The notes beneath the pieces are model-generated. The model saw only the letters and a list, made by a program, of their open reading frames with translations. It was not told the DNA's origin and made no database searches. Positions 36,883-45,346 of a stretch of DNA of 64,000 nucleotides are shown here, one piece after another (the stretch's first letter is position 1; each line of letters opens with the position of its first letter). Location: positions 40,730 to 104,729 of the forward strand of contig CALBDS010000045.1 in assembly GCA_937927415.1 (NCBI GenBank), written 5' to 3'. This DNA is from an uncultured Rhodospirillaceae bacterium (GTDB taxonomy: Bacteria > Pseudomonadota > Alphaproteobacteria > Azospirillales > Azospirillaceae). The translations under genes and the position numbers were made by a program.

Positions 36883-37623
36883 ATGTTCGATCTGACCGGC
36901 AAGACCGCTCTCGTCACCGGGGCTTCGGGGGGAATCGGCGCCGCCATCGCCCGCGCGCTGCACGCCCAGGGCGCCACCGTCGCCCTGTCGGGCACGCGGG
37001 TCGATCCGCTGAACGCGCTGGCCGCCGAACTGGGCGAGCGCGCCGTGGTGGTGCCCGCCAACCTGTCCGATCCCGCTTCCACCGAGCAGTTGGCGAAGGA
37101 CGCCGAAGCGGCGCTGGGCGGCCGGATCGACATTCTGGTCAACAACGCCGGCCTGACCCGCGACCAGCTTGCCCTGCGCATGAAGGACGAGGATTGGCAG
37201 GCGGTGCTGGACGTCAACCTGACCGCCGCCTTCCGCCTGTCCCGGGCGGTGATGCGGGGCATGATGAAGCGCCGGTTCGGTCGCATCATCGCCATCACCT
37301 CCATCGTCGGGGTCACCGGCAATCCGGGGCAGGCCAACTACGCCGCCTCCAAGGCCGGTCTGATCGGCATGTCCAAGGCGCTGGCCGCCGAGGTCGCGTC
37401 GCGCGGGATCACCGTGAACTGCGTGGCCCCCGGCTTCATCACCTCGGCCATGACCGATGCCCTGGGCGGGGAGCAGAAAGACAAGCTTTTGCACAGCATT
37501 CCCGCCGGGCGCATGGGCGACCCGGCGGAGATCGCCGCCGGGGTCGTGTTCCTGGCGAGCGATGAAGCCGCTTACGTCACCGGCCAGACGCTGCACGTCA
37601 ACGGCGGCATGGCGATGATCTGA
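36883..37623 (+). CDS. fabG: 3-oxoacyl-ACP reductase
   Basis: A 246-residue short-chain dehydrogenase performing the NADPH-dependent reduction step of fatty-acid synthesis. Cofactor loop TGASGGIGAAIA, structural NNAG, catalytic Ser in ITSIVGVTGNPG and the Tyr-Lys pair in NYAASKAGL are present; the C-terminus VTGQTLHVNGGMAMI is the FabG hallmark. Placement between fabD and acpP supports FabG over other SDRs. Confidence 0.96.
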   Translation: MFDLTGKTALVTGASGGIGAAIARALHAQGATVALSGTRVDPLNALAAELGERAVVVPANLSDPASTEQLAKDAEAALGGRIDILVNNAGLTRDQLALRMKDEDWQAVLDVNLTAAFRLSRAVMRGMMKRRFGRIIAITSIVGVTGNPGQANYAASKAGLIGMSKALAAEVASRGITVNCVAPGFITSAMTDALGGEQKDKLLHSIPAGRMGDPAEIAAGVVFLASDEAAYVTGQTLHVNGGMAMI

Positions 37624-37825
37624 GGCGGCTTCGCCCAGGGCGGGCGGGGCTGGGCGCCGGGGCGGTTCGCGCCGACGCTGGTCAAGCCTGCCAAAATGTG
37701 TTATCGGACGGGGCTTTCGCGGCATAGCGACACGCACGCCGAGGCGTGGCCGGTCCGGCGGAGACGCCGAACGGTTTCCCGAGCGGATTTCCAAAACGGT
37801 TTCAAGGAACTGGAAGGTCAAAGAA

Positions 37826-38059
37826 ATGAGTGACATCGCCGAGCGTGTGAAGAAGATCGTTGTCGAGCATCTGGGTGTCGAAGCCGAGCAGGTGACCGAG
37901 AACGCGGCCTTCATCGATGATCTGGGCGCCGACAGCCTGGACACCGTGGAACTGGTGATGGCCTTCGAAGAGGAATTCGGCTGCGAAATTCCCGACGATG
38001 CCGCGGAAAAGATTCTGACGGTGAAGGACGCCATCGACTTCATCCAGGCGCACACCTGA
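37826..38059 (+). CDS. acpP: acyl carrier protein
   Basis: A 77-residue acidic protein carrying the 4'-phosphopantetheine arm on Ser37 (LGADSLDTVELVM). Sequence blocks MSDIAERVKKIVVEHLGV and PDDAAEKILTVKDAIDFI are typical of housekeeping AcpP. The 202-bp gap upstream could carry its own promoter, as acpP is often expressed above its neighbours, but I do not see a convincing hexamer pair. AAGGTCAAAGAA precedes the start. Confidence 0.97.
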   Translation: MSDIAERVKKIVVEHLGVEAEQVTENAAFIDDLGADSLDTVELVMAFEEEFGCEIPDDAAEKILTVKDAIDFIQAHT

Positions 38060-38210
38060 TCGGTGCTGCGCGTCTGAAGCGTCCCATCGGGAAACGCCGG
38101 CTGCCGCCGACCCGCGGCCCGGCGTCCCCGTATTCGAACATGACACGCGCCACCGGCGGGCATTGCCGCCCAGCCGCCGCGCCATTGAACGCAAGGTCAG
38201 GAACTAGTCC

Positions 38211-39473
38211 ATGAGACGAGTCGTCGTTACCGGCCTCGGTCTGGTCACGCCGCTGGGCGTGGGCCACAAGCGCAACTGGGATCGTCTTATCAATGCCGAA
38301 TCCGGCATCGGCCCCATCACCCGGTTCGACGTTTCCGACCTGCCCTCGAAAATCGCCGGCCAGGTGCCGCGCGGCGACGGCGAGGGCCTGTTCAACCCCG
38401 ACACCCATGTTCCGCCGAAAGATCAGCGGAAGATGGACGAATTCATCATTTACGCCATCGCGGCGGCCAACGAGGCCATTGCCGATTCGGGCTGGGTTCC
38501 CCCCAATGACGAGGAGCGCGAGCGCACCGGCGTCATGATCGGGTCCGGCATCGGCGGTCTGGCCGGTATTGCCGACGGTGCCGTGACGCTGCACGAGAAG
38601 GGGCCGCGCCGCGTCTCTCCCTTCTTCATTCCTGCCTGCCTCATCAACGAGGCCTCGGGGCACGTCTCGATCAATTACGGTTTCAAGGGGCCGAACCACG
38701 CGGTGGTGACGGCCTGCTCCACGGGCGCCCACGCCATCGGCGATGCGGCCCGTCTGATTATGCTGAACGACGCCGACGTGATGGTCTGCGGCGGGACCGA
38801 GGGGGCCGTGTGCCGCCTGGGCATCGCCGGCTTCGCCGCCATGCGCGCGCTGTCCACCAGCTACAACGACACGCCGGAGCGCGCCTCCCGCCCCTATGAC
38901 AAGGGCCGTGACGGCTTCGTCATGGGCGAAGGCTCGGGCATTCTGGTTCTGGAAGAGCTGGAACACGCCAAGAAGCGCGGCGCCCACATCTATGCCGAAG
39001 TGGTTGGCTATGGCCTGTCGGGCGACGCCTACCATCTGGCCGCCCCGGCGGAAGACGGCAACGGCGGGTTCCGTTCCATGCGCGCCGCCCTGCAGCGCGC
39101 CGGCATGACCCCGGACGACATCGGCTACATCAACGCCCACGGCACCTCCACGCCGCTGGGCGACGAGATCGAACTGGGGGCGGTGCGCCGTCTGTTCGGG
39201 TCGGCCATGGACAGCGTTGCCATGTCCTCCACCAAATCGGCCATCGGCCATCTGCTGGGGGCCGCGGGTGCGGTGGAAGCCATCTATTCCATCAAGGCGA
39301 TGAATCACAGCATCGTGCCGCCGACCCTGAACCTGGAAGACCCGTCCGACAGCTGCCTGGGCGTCAATCTGGTTCCCAAGGTGGCGCAGGAACGCCGGGT
39401 GAAGGCGGCGCTGTCGAACTCCTTCGGGTTCGGCGGCACCAACGCCTCGCTGGTGTTCAAAGAGTACGTCTGA
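38211..39473 (+). CDS. fabF: 3-oxoacyl-ACP synthase II
   Basis: A 420-residue condensing enzyme. The nucleophile is in VTACSTGAHAIGDA (Cys; the usual text is ACATGAHAIG), and the two catalytic histidines are in NAHGTSTPLGD and IGHLLGAAGAVEA. The gatekeeper-like C-terminal NSFGFGGTNASLVF is standard. It extends palmitoleoyl to vaccenoyl chains. It follows acpP in the usual order and is followed after 25 bases by mltG. Confidence 0.96.
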   Translation: MRRVVVTGLGLVTPLGVGHKRNWDRLINAESGIGPITRFDVSDLPSKIAGQVPRGDGEGLFNPDTHVPPKDQRKMDEFIIYAIAAANEAIADSGWVPPNDEERERTGVMIGSGIGGLAGIADGAVTLHEKGPRRVSPFFIPACLINEASGHVSINYGFKGPNHAVVTACSTGAHAIGDAARLIMLNDADVMVCGGTEGAVCRLGIAGFAAMRALSTSYNDTPERASRPYDKGRDGFVMGEGSGILVLEELEHAKKRGAHIYAEVVGYGLSGDAYHLAAPAEDGNGGFRSMRAALQRAGMTPDDIGYINAHGTSTPLGDEIELGAVRRLFGSAMDSVAMSSTKSAIGHLLGAAGAVEAIYSIKAMNHSIVPPTLNLEDPSDSCLGVNLVPKVAQERRVKAALSNSFGFGGTNASLVFKEYV

Positions 39474-39498
39474 GCGTACCGAGCCGCGGAGGGCGTCC

Positions 39499-40509
39499 AT
39501 GGGCTGGGGTCTCCGGATTGCCGCCGGGGGGCTGGTCCTTGTGGCCGGCTCCGCGGCGCTCGCGTGGTACGCCGCGGTGTGGGCGCAGAGCGCCATTGCC
39601 GCACCGGGGCCGTTGAAGGAACCCGCCGCGGTGGTGATCCCCCGCGGCGGCGGCACGGAAACCATCGCCGTGACCCTGATGCAGGCGGGGGTCATCGACA
39701 ACCCGCTGCTGTTCACCGTCGCCGCCAAAATCCATGGGCCGCGGCGTGATCTCAAGGCCGGCGAATTCATCTTCCCCGCCGGCATCAGCGTTGCCGGGGC
39801 GCTGGATCTGCTGCGCCAGGGCAAGCCGGTCATTCACAAGCTGACAGTGCCGGAAGGGCTGACCTCCCAGCAGGTGGTGGGGCTGCTGACCGCCAACCCG
39901 ATCCTGTCGGGAACCGTCGAAGGGCGCCCGGCGGACGGGACACTGCTCCCGGAAACCTATCATTTTTCGTTCGGGGAAAGCCGGGCGGCGCTGCTGGCCC
40001 GGATGAAGACCGCCATGGATCAGGCGCTGGCGGATGCGTGGAAGAGCCGCGCCCCCGACCTGCCGCTGGCGTCACCGGCGGAAGCCCTGGTTCTGGCGTC
40101 GGTGGTGGAAAAGGAAACCGGGCTGGCGGCGGAACGGCCGCGGGTGGCCGGGGTGTTCGTCAACCGCCTGCGCACCGGCATGAAGCTGCAGTCCGACCCC
40201 ACCGTCATCTATGCCCTGACCAAGGGGGAGAGCGAGTTCACCCGGCCGTTGAGCCGGGCGGATCTGAAGCTGGAGTCCCCCTACAACACCTATGTGGCGC
40301 CGGGACTGCCGCCCGGACCGATCACCAATCCGGGGCGGGCGGCGCTGCAGGCGGCAACCCAGCCGGAAAAACACGAGTACGTGTATTTCGTGGCCGACGG
40401 CACCGGCGGCCATGCCTTTGCCAAGACCCTTGCCGACCACAACCGCAACGTGACCCGGTGGCGCGAAGGGCAGAAAACCGGGCAGTCGGCCGAGACACCG
40501 CCGGAATAA
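39499..40509 (+). CDS. mltG: endolytic murein transglycosylase MltG
   Basis: A 336-residue YceG-family enzyme anchored by one N-terminal helix (LRIAAGGLVLVAGSAALAWYA). It cleaves nascent glycan strands and sets their length. A LysM-like part (FTVAAKIHGPRRDLKAGEF) precedes the catalytic domain with LPETYHF, ASVVEKETG (catalytic Glu), RLRTGMKLQSDPTVIY, SPYNTYVAPGLPPGPI and NPGRAALQAA. Position after fabF is the common arrangement in proteobacteria. Confidence 0.94.
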   Translation: MGWGLRIAAGGLVLVAGSAALAWYAAVWAQSAIAAPGPLKEPAAVVIPRGGGTETIAVTLMQAGVIDNPLLFTVAAKIHGPRRDLKAGEFIFPAGISVAGALDLLRQGKPVIHKLTVPEGLTSQQVVGLLTANPILSGTVEGRPADGTLLPETYHFSFGESRAALLARMKTAMDQALADAWKSRAPDLPLASPAEALVLASVVEKETGLAAERPRVAGVFVNRLRTGMKLQSDPTVIYALTKGESEFTRPLSRADLKLESPYNTYVAPGLPPGPITNPGRAALQAATQPEKHEYVYFVADGTGGHAFAKTLADHNRNVTRWREGQKTGQSAETPPE

Positions 40510-40619
40510 CCCGATCCATCCGATGACGAGGGGGCTTGCACCGGCTCTCCGCTGACGGCACCATGGCCGGGCGGGCGAACGCGCGCGCTGGTGTGCAATC
40601 CAATGCAGGGGGAGGGGAA

Positions 40620-40988
40620 ATGGAAACGGACGTGCAACAGCGCATCCGCGATCGTGCCTACGCCATCTGGGTGGAGGAGGGCTGCCCCCACGGGCGTGAT
40701 ACCGATCATTGGTTGCAGGCGGAGCGTGACATCGCCGTCAGCCTGACCGACACGGCCCCCGCGGCTCTGGCAACGGCCATGGATGCGGAGCCTGCGGCCC
40801 CCAAGCCGAAGCGCGCCCGGGCGGCCGGCACGGCAACCCCCAAGGCGGTTGCGGACGCCAAAGCCTCGGCCAAGAAGACCGCCGGCCGGAAAAAGGCCGA
40901 TGGCGACGGTACTGCCGCGGAAAAGGCGGAGACCGGGGCGCCGAAGACCGCGCGCACCCGCCGCAAATCATCCGCCGCTCCGGCCTGA
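40620..40988 (+). CDS. DUF2934 protein with basic Ala/Lys-rich tail
   Basis: A 122-residue protein. The first ~45 residues match DUF2934 (QRIRDRAYAIWVEEGCPHGR, DHWLQAERDI). The remaining two thirds are a low-complexity Ala/Lys/Thr tail (AKKTAGRKKA) resembling histone-H1-like or nucleic-acid-binding tails; this is composition only. GGAGGGG immediately before the ATG fixes the start. Function unknown; the domain is common in rhizobia and relatives. Confidence 0.8.
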   Translation: METDVQQRIRDRAYAIWVEEGCPHGRDTDHWLQAERDIAVSLTDTAPAALATAMDAEPAAPKPKRARAAGTATPKAVADAKASAKKTAGRKKADGDGTAAEKAETGAPKTARTRRKSSAAPA

Positions 40989-41007
40989 TCCCTGGATCTC
41001 ACCATGG

Positions 41008-41223
41008 TCAGGCGGCGTTGGACACCACGACGACGCCGGCCATGGACCCATATTGCTTGCGGGCGCAGCGCATTTCTTCCAACGCCTCCCGCAGGCTTTC
41101 TTCGGCAAACCCCGGCGGCAACTGATGCAGTTCCTTTTCCGTCATGTCGATGAAGGCATCGAGCAGACGGGCATGAATACGGCAGGCCTTGCGAAGTTCG
41201 GCGGCGATGGTGAGTCCAGGCAT
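41008..41223 (-). CDS. small hypothetical protein
   Basis: A 71-residue helical protein (ELRKACRIHARLLDAFIDMT, LREALEEMRCARKQYGSM) that I do not recognise. A strong GAGGAGA ribosome site at correct spacing before ATG 41223 supports it as a real gene. No membrane span or signal. A short palindrome lies 81 bases upstream. Convergent with the DUF2934 gene. Confidence 0.65.
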   Translation of the reverse strand: MPGLTIAAELRKACRIHARLLDAFIDMTEKELHQLPPGFAEESLREALEEMRCARKQYGSMAGVVVVSNAA

Positions 41224-41303
41224 TTTCTTGTCTCCTCGATGCGCAGGCAAGCGCGATGCCGCACTCTTGTCCGCCGCCGGTTAACAAACTATTGCCTGGA
41301 CCC

Positions 41304-41317
41304 GACTGTTCACAGTC
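41304..41317. promoter_or_regulatory. short palindrome upstream of the small hypothetical gene
   Basis: GACTGT and ACAGTC are perfect 6-bp arms separated by TC, in an AT-rich 198-bp gap. It may be a dimeric regulator site; short enough to be chance. Confidence 0.25.
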
Positions 41318-41421
41318 ATATTTTGCACTACCACTTTCGAAATCACGCTCTATCCGAAATTGCGGGTAATTTGTTCTTCGGATAGGGGTGCTTTCACTGG
41401 TAAGCAAAAGAAGAAGGCCCG

Positions 41422-42129
41422 TTAAATCCAGTCGTCGCCGGAATCGCCACTTCCATCATCGAAACCGGCATCATCCTGGGCGGTGTCCGGCGGTGGGTTG
41501 CCGAAGTAATTGTTCACGACGGTTTCCGACACCATGGGCTGTGCGGCATCCAGCGCCTGGGCCGCATGAGCGGTGCCCGAACTGAACAGCGACTGGATGG
41601 CGCTGGCCGCCAGCATGCCGCCGGCAACCCCGACCGCCGTCTGCGCTGCACCGCTGAGGAAGCCGCCGCCCTGCGGGGTGTAACCGGCGGCGGGGAAGCC
41701 CGGCTGGCCGTACCCCATGGGGGCCGCCGGTGCTGCCGGGTAGGACAGGCGCCGCCCCCACGGACCGGCGGTATCCGCCGACGGCTGGGGCGGGAGCGTC
41801 TGGGGCGGAAGTGCTGCGGTGGGGGAGGGCGGTGGGGCACCCCACAGGTTCCGCACGCCGCCAAGGAAGCCACCGCCCGCCGGCTGGGCTGCGGGGGCCG
41901 CGGTTTCCAGGGTGCGGATGCGGCTTTCCAGGGCCTCGATCTTCTGCTGGGCGGCGGCGAGCGCCTGCTGCTGAAACAGCACGGCCTGGGCCATGTAATA
42001 GGCGGCGTTGGGCTGGTGTTGCAGGGCGGTGCGGATGAGTTGTTCCGCCTCCGGGTCGCGGGGCTGCGCCTCCGCATCGCGCAGGCGGCGGAACAGATCG
42101 TCGATCAGGCTGCGTTCCTCGGGCGTCAT
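41422..42129 (-). CDS. DUF2076 protein
   Basis: A 235-residue protein beginning MTPEERSLIDDLFRRLRDAE, the DUF2076 signature, with a coiled-coil (LAAAQQKIEALESRIRTLE), a Pro/Gly-rich middle, a helix with small residues (GAAQTAVGVAGGMLAASAI) and an acidic tail ending GDDWI. The family is periplasmic or envelope-linked in some annotations but has no known activity. AGGAGA precedes ATG 42129. A strong terminator separates it from the CBS gene upstream. Confidence 0.82.
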   Translation of the reverse strand: MTPEERSLIDDLFRRLRDAEAQPRDPEAEQLIRTALQHQPNAAYYMAQAVLFQQQALAAAQQKIEALESRIRTLETAAPAAQPAGGGFLGGVRNLWGAPPPSPTAALPPQTLPPQPSADTAGPWGRRLSYPAAPAAPMGYGQPGFPAAGYTPQGGGFLSGAAQTAVGVAGGMLAASAIQSLFSSGTAHAAQALDAAQPMVSETVVNNYFGNPPPDTAQDDAGFDDGSGDSGDDWI

Positions 42130-42148
42130 CCCATCTCTCCTGAAAACA

Positions 42149-42183
42149 AAAGCCGCCGCGGTGCCGATGACCGCGGCGGCTTT
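42149..42183 (-). terminator. rho-independent terminator of the CBS-domain gene
   Basis: Perfect 14-base arms (AAAGCCGCCGCGGT and ACCGCGGCGGCTTT) with a 7-base loop, followed on the minus strand by TTTGTTTTC, 33 bases beyond the CBS-gene stop. It also overlaps the start region of the DUF2076 transcript. Confidence 0.85.
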
Positions 42184-42216
42184 CATGTGGCGGCGGAGAA
42201 ATGGCCGTGCAAGAGG

Positions 42217-42651
42217 TCAGGCCAGGATCTCGGCCAGGGCTTCCTTCTCGTCCAGTTCCCGTTCCAGGGTGGCCAGTTCCGGGCCGACGGCATCGCGGAT
42301 GGACACCATGCCGACCGGGCGGCCATCCTCCACCACCGGCATGTGACGGAACCCGCCGTCGTGCATGCGGTGCAGCGCGTTCATCACCGGGCATTCGGGG
42401 GTGACGGTCAGCGGGTCGGAGGTCATGACCTGAGCCACCGTGGTGCGGATGGGGTCCAGCCCCGCCGCCAGCACGCGGAACAGGGCGTCGCGTTCGGTGA
42501 AGATGCCGGTCAGCCGGTCGTCGCTGACCACCATCAGCGATCCGATGCTGAATTCCTTCATCATCAGGGCGGCGGTGCGGACGGTGGTATCGGAGGTAAC
42601 GGTGAAGACCCGCTGATGGCGGATGATATCCCGAACCGGACGGGTGGGCAT
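42217..42651 (-). CDS. CBS-domain pair protein
   Basis: A 144-residue protein made of two CBS motifs: VRDIIRHQRVFTVTSDTTV ... LTGIFTERDAL and VAQVMTSDPLTVTPECPV ... GMVSIRDAV. Such stand-alone Bateman modules bind adenine nucleotides and regulate partners, but the partner is unknown. A GGGAGGA site precedes ATG 42651; an in-frame ATG at 42669 would place that site inside the gene. Confidence 0.88.
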   Translation of the reverse strand: MPTRPVRDIIRHQRVFTVTSDTTVRTAALMMKEFSIGSLMVVSDDRLTGIFTERDALFRVLAAGLDPIRTTVAQVMTSDPLTVTPECPVMNALHRMHDGGFRHMPVVEDGRPVGMVSIRDAVGPELATLERELDEKEALAEILA

Positions 42652-42809
42652 TGGGTAATCCTCCCTCATTGGTGACAGGCTGACGTTCGTCTTTGTTGCT
42701 TGTAACAGCCGGGAGGAAGAATGCGGAAGGTGCACACGATCGGCAACCCTGACATTGGGGACAGGGCCTTTGCACTTCAGTGGTAGGGATTTCCTATGTC
42801 GATGGGGGA

Positions 42810-43856
42810 TTACCGCCCGGTACGCCCCCGCCACACCTGGAACTGCGGCGTTTCCAGCAGGCATTCGGTGATCGGCAGATGGGACTGGATCAGCTTTCCC
42901 GCCCCGGCGGTGCGCTGAATCACCGCGATCAGCGCCCCATCATGGCGCAGGCGGTTGGGCGTTTCCCGCACCAGGGATTCCAGGGCGGCGAAATCCTCGT
43001 GCCCGCCGCGGTGGAGCGGCGGGTTGGACACGATCAGATCGAACCGCACCCCGCGCGCCATGGTGCCCCAGCCGTCGCTCAGCAGCGTCTCGGCCCCCGA
43101 CACGTTGATGCGGGCGGCGTGCAGCGCCAGCGCGTCCACGTCCAGCAGGGTGAGGGCGCTGTCGGGATGGCGGCGGCGGATCTCGGCGGAGATCACCCCG
43201 GCGCCGCAGCCGAAATCCAGAACCCGTGCCGCACTTTTCAGCGGCGGCAACACCTCCAGCAGGCAGGCGGTGCCGGGATCGAGCCGCCCGTGGGCGAACA
43301 GCCCCGGCCACGAAGCCAGCGCCAGCGGCCCGGCCAGCAGCCCGGCCCCCGACAGCACCACCTCCTCCCGCCAATCCTCCAGCGCCCCGCGGGCGGGGGC
43401 ATCGGTGCGGGTGAGCGCCAGCACGCGGGCGCGGCGCTTGATAAGGATGGGATCACCGCCGTCGAACAGCCCGTCGAGCCGTTTGGCGGCGCTGGAAATA
43501 CCTTCGTCGTTGCCGCCATAGACCCACAGCGGCGCCCCCGCCGGCAGCCGGGCGGCAAGCGCGTGCAGCATCATGGCAAAGGCGCCCCAGCCATGGGGCA
43601 GCCGCAGCACCGCCCCGGCAAAGGGGCCGTCCGCCGGCCAGGGCGACACCGGCCGTCCGGCCACCTCGGCAAAGGCGTGGCGCTGCCATTCGGTGACATC
43701 GGTTCCGAGGCTGGTCAGGGCGGGCAGCAGGGTTCCCGTCCCGTCGCCGGCCACCAGCAGCGGGCCGGTGGGGTGAAGGCCGCACACGGCCTCGATGGCG
43801 ACGCCGGCGATCTCCGCCTCGCGCGCCGCGGCCCGCTGGGCCAGACGGTTGCTCAT
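42810..43856 (-). CDS. RsmC/RlmG-like class I methyltransferase
   Basis: A 348-residue SAM-dependent methyltransferase. The C-terminal half has motif I (VLDFGCGAGVISAEI) and SNPPLHRG, the N-P-P catalytic motif of 16S/23S rRNA guanine-N2 methyltransferases RsmC and RlmG; the N-terminal half resembles their degenerate duplicated domain (LWVYGGNDEGISSAAKRL). Expected role: rRNA m2G modification, exact site unknown. Its ATG overlaps the smpB stop (ATGA), so it is coupled to smpB, a fitting translational neighbourhood. Confidence 0.82.
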   Translation of the reverse strand: MSNRLAQRAAAREAEIAGVAIEAVCGLHPTGPLLVAGDGTGTLLPALTSLGTDVTEWQRHAFAEVAGRPVSPWPADGPFAGAVLRLPHGWGAFAMMLHALAARLPAGAPLWVYGGNDEGISSAAKRLDGLFDGGDPILIKRRARVLALTRTDAPARGALEDWREEVVLSGAGLLAGPLALASWPGLFAHGRLDPGTACLLEVLPPLKSAARVLDFGCGAGVISAEIRRRHPDSALTLLDVDALALHAARINVSGAETLLSDGWGTMARGVRFDLIVSNPPLHRGGHEDFAALESLVRETPNRLRHDGALIAVIQRTAGAGKLIQSHLPITECLLETPQFQVWRGRTGR

Positions 43857-44332
43857 CCGCGTTCCCGCATCAGGCGGGCCTTGTCCCGCTGCCACGTGCG
43901 CTGTTTTTCGGTTTCGCGCTTGTCGGTCTTCTTCTTGCCGGTGGCGATGCCGAGCTGCAGCTTGGCGATGCCGCGGTCGTTGAAATAGATCGACATGGGC
44001 ACCAGGGTCACGCCCTTCTGCTTGATGGACGCGGCCAGCTTGGCCAGTTCGCGGCGGTGGACCAGCAGCTTGCGCGGGCGCCGCACCTCGTGCTGCAGCC
44101 AGCGCCCGGCCAGCAGATATTCAGGGATATAGGCGTTGACCAGCATCAGTTCGCCGTCGCGGTTCAGCCCCGCGTACGACTCGTTGATGCTGGCCCGGCC
44201 GGAACGGAGCGATTTCACCTCCGTCCCGGTCAGCATCATCCCGGCTTCCATGGTGTCTTCGATGAAGAAATCGAAGCGCGCGCGGCGGTTCTGCGCCGCC
44301 AGACGCCGGGGTTCCTGTTCGCGCGCTGCCAC
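43853..44332 (-). CDS. smpB: SsrA-binding protein SmpB
   Basis: A 159-residue SmpB that partners tmRNA in rescue of stalled ribosomes. NRRARFDFFIEDTMEAGMML, GTEVKSLRSGRASINESYA, NAYIPEY and RPRKLLVHRRELAKL are signature blocks; the basic C-terminal tail (GKKKTDKRETEKQR) is present. The start is GTG at 44332 with AAGGAGA upstream. It follows dapA by 18 bases and overlaps the methyltransferase gene. The tmRNA gene itself is not in this window. Confidence 0.96.
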   Translation of the reverse strand: MAAREQEPRRLAAQNRRARFDFFIEDTMEAGMMLTGTEVKSLRSGRASINESYAGLNRDGELMLVNAYIPEYLLAGRWLQHEVRRPRKLLVHRRELAKLAASIKQKGVTLVPMSIYFNDRGIAKLQLGIATGKKKTDKRETEKQRTWQRDKARLMRERG

Positions 44333-44350
44333 GGTACCGGTTCTCCTTGA

Positions 44351-45223
44351 TTACAGCAGGCCCGCGGACACCATGGCGGCGCGCACCGTTTCACGGGTGG
44401 CGTCGCCGACCGGCACCAGCGGCAGGCGGACATCTTCCGAACACTTGCCCAGCAGGCTGGCGGCGTACTTCACCGGCCCGGGCGAGGTTTCCACGAACAT
44501 GGCGTGATGCAGCGGCATCAGCAGGTCGCGGTAATGATAGGCGGTGGCCAGATCGCCGGCCCGCCACGCATCCTGCATGGCCGCGCACGCCTTGGGCGCC
44601 ACGTTGGCCGACACCGAGATGCAGCCGACCCCACCTTGGGCCAGGAAGGCGATGGCGGTCGCATCCTCGCCCGACAGCTGGCAGAAGTCGGGACCGATTT
44701 CCAGACGGGTGCGCAGCGGCCGGACCAGATCGGCGGTGGCGTCTTTCACGCCAACAATGTTGGGCAGCTTTGCCAGCCGCGCCATGGTCGGGATCGACAT
44801 ATCCACGACACTGCGGGCGGGAATGTTGTAAATGATGATCGGCAAATCCGCGGCATCATGGATCGCTTTGAAATGCTGGTAGAGACCTTCCTGAGTCGGC
44901 TTGTTGTAATAAGGCGTGACCACCAGGGCCGCCGCCGCCCCCGCCTTCTTGGCGTGGCGGGTGAGCGCGATGGCTTCCTCGGTGCAGTTGGAACCGGTGC
45001 CGGCGATGACCGGAACCTTCCCGCCGGCCGCCTCGATGCACAGCTCGACGACCCGGTTGTGCTCGTCATGGGACAGGGTGGGGGATTCGCCGGTGGTGCC
45101 GCAGGGGACCAGACCGTGCGTGCCTTCGGCGACCTGCCATTCGACGAAGGACTGGAACGCGGCCTCGTCCACTTTGCCGTTCTTGAACGGGGTCAAGAGC
45201 GCGACGATCGAACCGTGGAACAT
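44351..45223 (-). CDS. dapA: 4-hydroxy-tetrahydrodipicolinate synthase
   Basis: A 290-residue DapA catalysing condensation of pyruvate with aspartate semialdehyde in lysine and diaminopimelate synthesis. GSIVALLTPFKNGKVD, PCGTTGESPTLSHDEH, the active-site tyrosine in IYNIPARS and the Schiff-base lysine in GVKDAT are clear. ATG 45223 follows GAGAGG; a GTG at 45232 is less likely. dapA-smpB adjacency is common in alphaproteobacteria. It diverges from the lytic transglycosylase gene. Confidence 0.96.
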   Translation of the reverse strand: MFHGSIVALLTPFKNGKVDEAAFQSFVEWQVAEGTHGLVPCGTTGESPTLSHDEHNRVVELCIEAAGGKVPVIAGTGSNCTEEAIALTRHAKKAGAAAALVVTPYYNKPTQEGLYQHFKAIHDAADLPIIIYNIPARSVVDMSIPTMARLAKLPNIVGVKDATADLVRPLRTRLEIGPDFCQLSGEDATAIAFLAQGGVGCISVSANVAPKACAAMQDAWRAGDLATAYHYRDLLMPLHHAMFVETSPGPVKYAASLLGKCSEDVRLPLVPVGDATRETVRAAMVSAGLL

Positions 45224-45346
45224 GGGGGCCACCTCTCAGGGACAAACAACACGACAGGGGAAAAGAGGAACGGCACATTAGCCCTCCGCGCGAAGCGGAG
45301 CAAGGGGCGTGGCGGGCGGTTGCCTTGCGGTATCGTACGGTCGGGT

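Noticed and set aside
35734..38163. Open frame of 809 codons antisense to fabD, fabG and acpP
   Set aside because: Spans three certain genes and their gaps with no motif; a product of codon-position GC bias.
45284..45300. CTCCGC/GCGGAG hairpin between dapA and slt
   Set aside because: Only 6-bp arms in GC-rich DNA, in a divergent gap where a terminator is not expected; likely chance.
44504..45346. N-terminal extension of the lytic transglycosylase by 281 codons
   Set aside because: The extension is antisense to dapA and lacks family similarity; a signal peptide begins at 45347.
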